A stretch of DNA of 64,000 nt from Reyranella sp. GTDB taxonomy: Bacteria > Pseudomonadota > Alphaproteobacteria > Reyranellales > Reyranellaceae. The notes under the pieces are model-generated. The model saw only the letters and a program-made list of their open reading frames with translations, ran no database searches and was not told where the DNA came from. Shown piece after piece: positions 63,584 through 64,000 of this stretch; the first letter of the stretch is position 1; each line of letters starts with the position of its first letter. The stretch covers positions 1-64,000 of the forward strand of contig NZ_SCUT01000035.1 in NCBI RefSeq assembly GCF_004297265.1, given 5' to 3'. The position numbers were made by a program, and so were the translations under genes.

Positions 63584-64000
63584 GCGACTTGGTGAAAATC
63601 CGCAAATACGTGGCGACGGTCGAGGAGACGCTCCACGACTTCGGACCGGCGCTGGCGCGACCGGTGACCAAGGCGGTGGTCGGCGGTGTCATCGCCAACC
63701 CGTATGCCGGCCGGCACGAGGTCGACATCCAGCCGATGATGAAGGCACTGGAGCCACTGGCAATTGACCTGACCGAACGGGTGATAAAGATCCTGGGTGT
63801 CAAAGGCTCCGAGCTGGAGGCCTATGGCAAGGGCGCCATCGTCGGCCTGAACGGCGAACTGGAACATGCCGCGCTGTGGCACCAGCCCAGTGGCTTCGGC
63901 ATCCGCCACGCGATGGGCGGCGCCAAGTCGATCGTACCCTCGACCGTGAAGGTCGCTTCCGCCGGGGCGCGCATCGACATTCCGCTGCATCACGTGACGG
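63580..64000 (+). CDS. DUF1185 / amino-acid synthesis family protein, partial
   Basis: The first 140 residues: MSDLVKIRKYVATVEETLHD, then ALARPVTKAVVGGVIANPYAGRHEVDIQPMMKALEPLAIDLTERV and NGELEHAALWHQPSGFGIRHAMGGAKSIVPSTVKVASAGARIDIPLHHV. It runs off the window end. The family is found with UPF0280 and the reductase-like protein in related clusters. Biochemical role unknown. Confidence 0.78.
   Translation, partial: MSDLVKIRKYVATVEETLHDFGPALARPVTKAVVGGVIANPYAGRHEVDIQPMMKALEPLAIDLTERVIKILGVKGSELEAYGKGAIVGLNGELEHAALWHQPSGFGIRHAMGGAKSIVPSTVKVASAGARIDIPLHHVT

Overview
The window is high-GC chromosomal DNA from an alphaproteobacterium. The evidence is a TIGR02300-type zinc-ribbon protein beside aroA-cmk-rpsA-ihfB, an aliphatic amino-acid ABC system with hydantoinase genes, a phasin gene with PhaR-like operator repeats, a UbiK-type accessory factor and many CoA/Mo-hydroxylase catabolic genes. 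A Reyranella-, Rhodospirillales- or Bradyrhizobium-like soil organism is my inference; no rRNA gene is present to fix it.

Layout. 1-3.7 kb: the tail of cyanase, then a very large SAM/adenylate-cyclase/AAA/TPR signalling protein. 3.8-9.1 kb: a GntR regulator and polar amino-acid ABC transporter operon, a tandem duplication that copied the end of the ATPase gene plus a palindromic element, and a class IV aminotransferase. 9.1-13.1 kb (minus): ubiK-hyuA-hyuB. 13.2-16.4 kb: enoyl-CoA hydratase, proC, a TetR regulator, phasin, csaA. 16.4-20.1 kb (minus): ilvE, a two-component system and a MarR regulator. 20.2-27.3 kb: a GST, a second branched-chain-type aminotransferase, and a TPP-riboswitch operon thiO-thiS-thiG-thiE-thiF followed by a cNMP-binding/thioredoxin-reductase-like fusion. 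27.5-33.3 kb (minus): moaE, moaD, pgsA, uvrC, a PhoH-like ATPase and guanine deaminase. 33.4-38.0 kb: an arylformamidase-like hydrolase, an SGNH-like membrane protein and two sulfotransferase-type proteins.

38,272-49,341 is an 11.07-kb integrated mobile element bounded by 46-bp direct repeats and inserted in the 3' end of tRNA-Ala(GGC). It carries an integrase and excisionase-like gene, a replication-like gene with four in-frame iterons, HNH endonuclease, large terminase, HK97-type capsid, prohead protease and portal, two regulators and several small unknown genes. I see no tail, lysis or head-tail connector genes. This composition fits a capsid-forming phage satellite (cf-PICI-like) better than a complete prophage, and it is the most interesting object in the window.

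49.3-54.7 kb returns to conserved chromosome: tRNA-Ala, the TIGR02300 protein, aroA, cmk, rpsA, ihfB and a LapA-like membrane protein. 54.7-57.7 kb holds an ornithine cyclodeaminase-like enzyme, a CoA-transferase and a MarR regulator. From 57.8 kb to the window end runs one translationally coupled operon: a molybdenum hydroxylase (FAD subunit plus a fused FeS/Mo subunit), a 6-hydroxynicotinate-reductase-like FeS protein, a UPF0280 protein and a DUF1185 protein. It is probably a catabolic pathway for an unidentified heterocyclic or related substrate.
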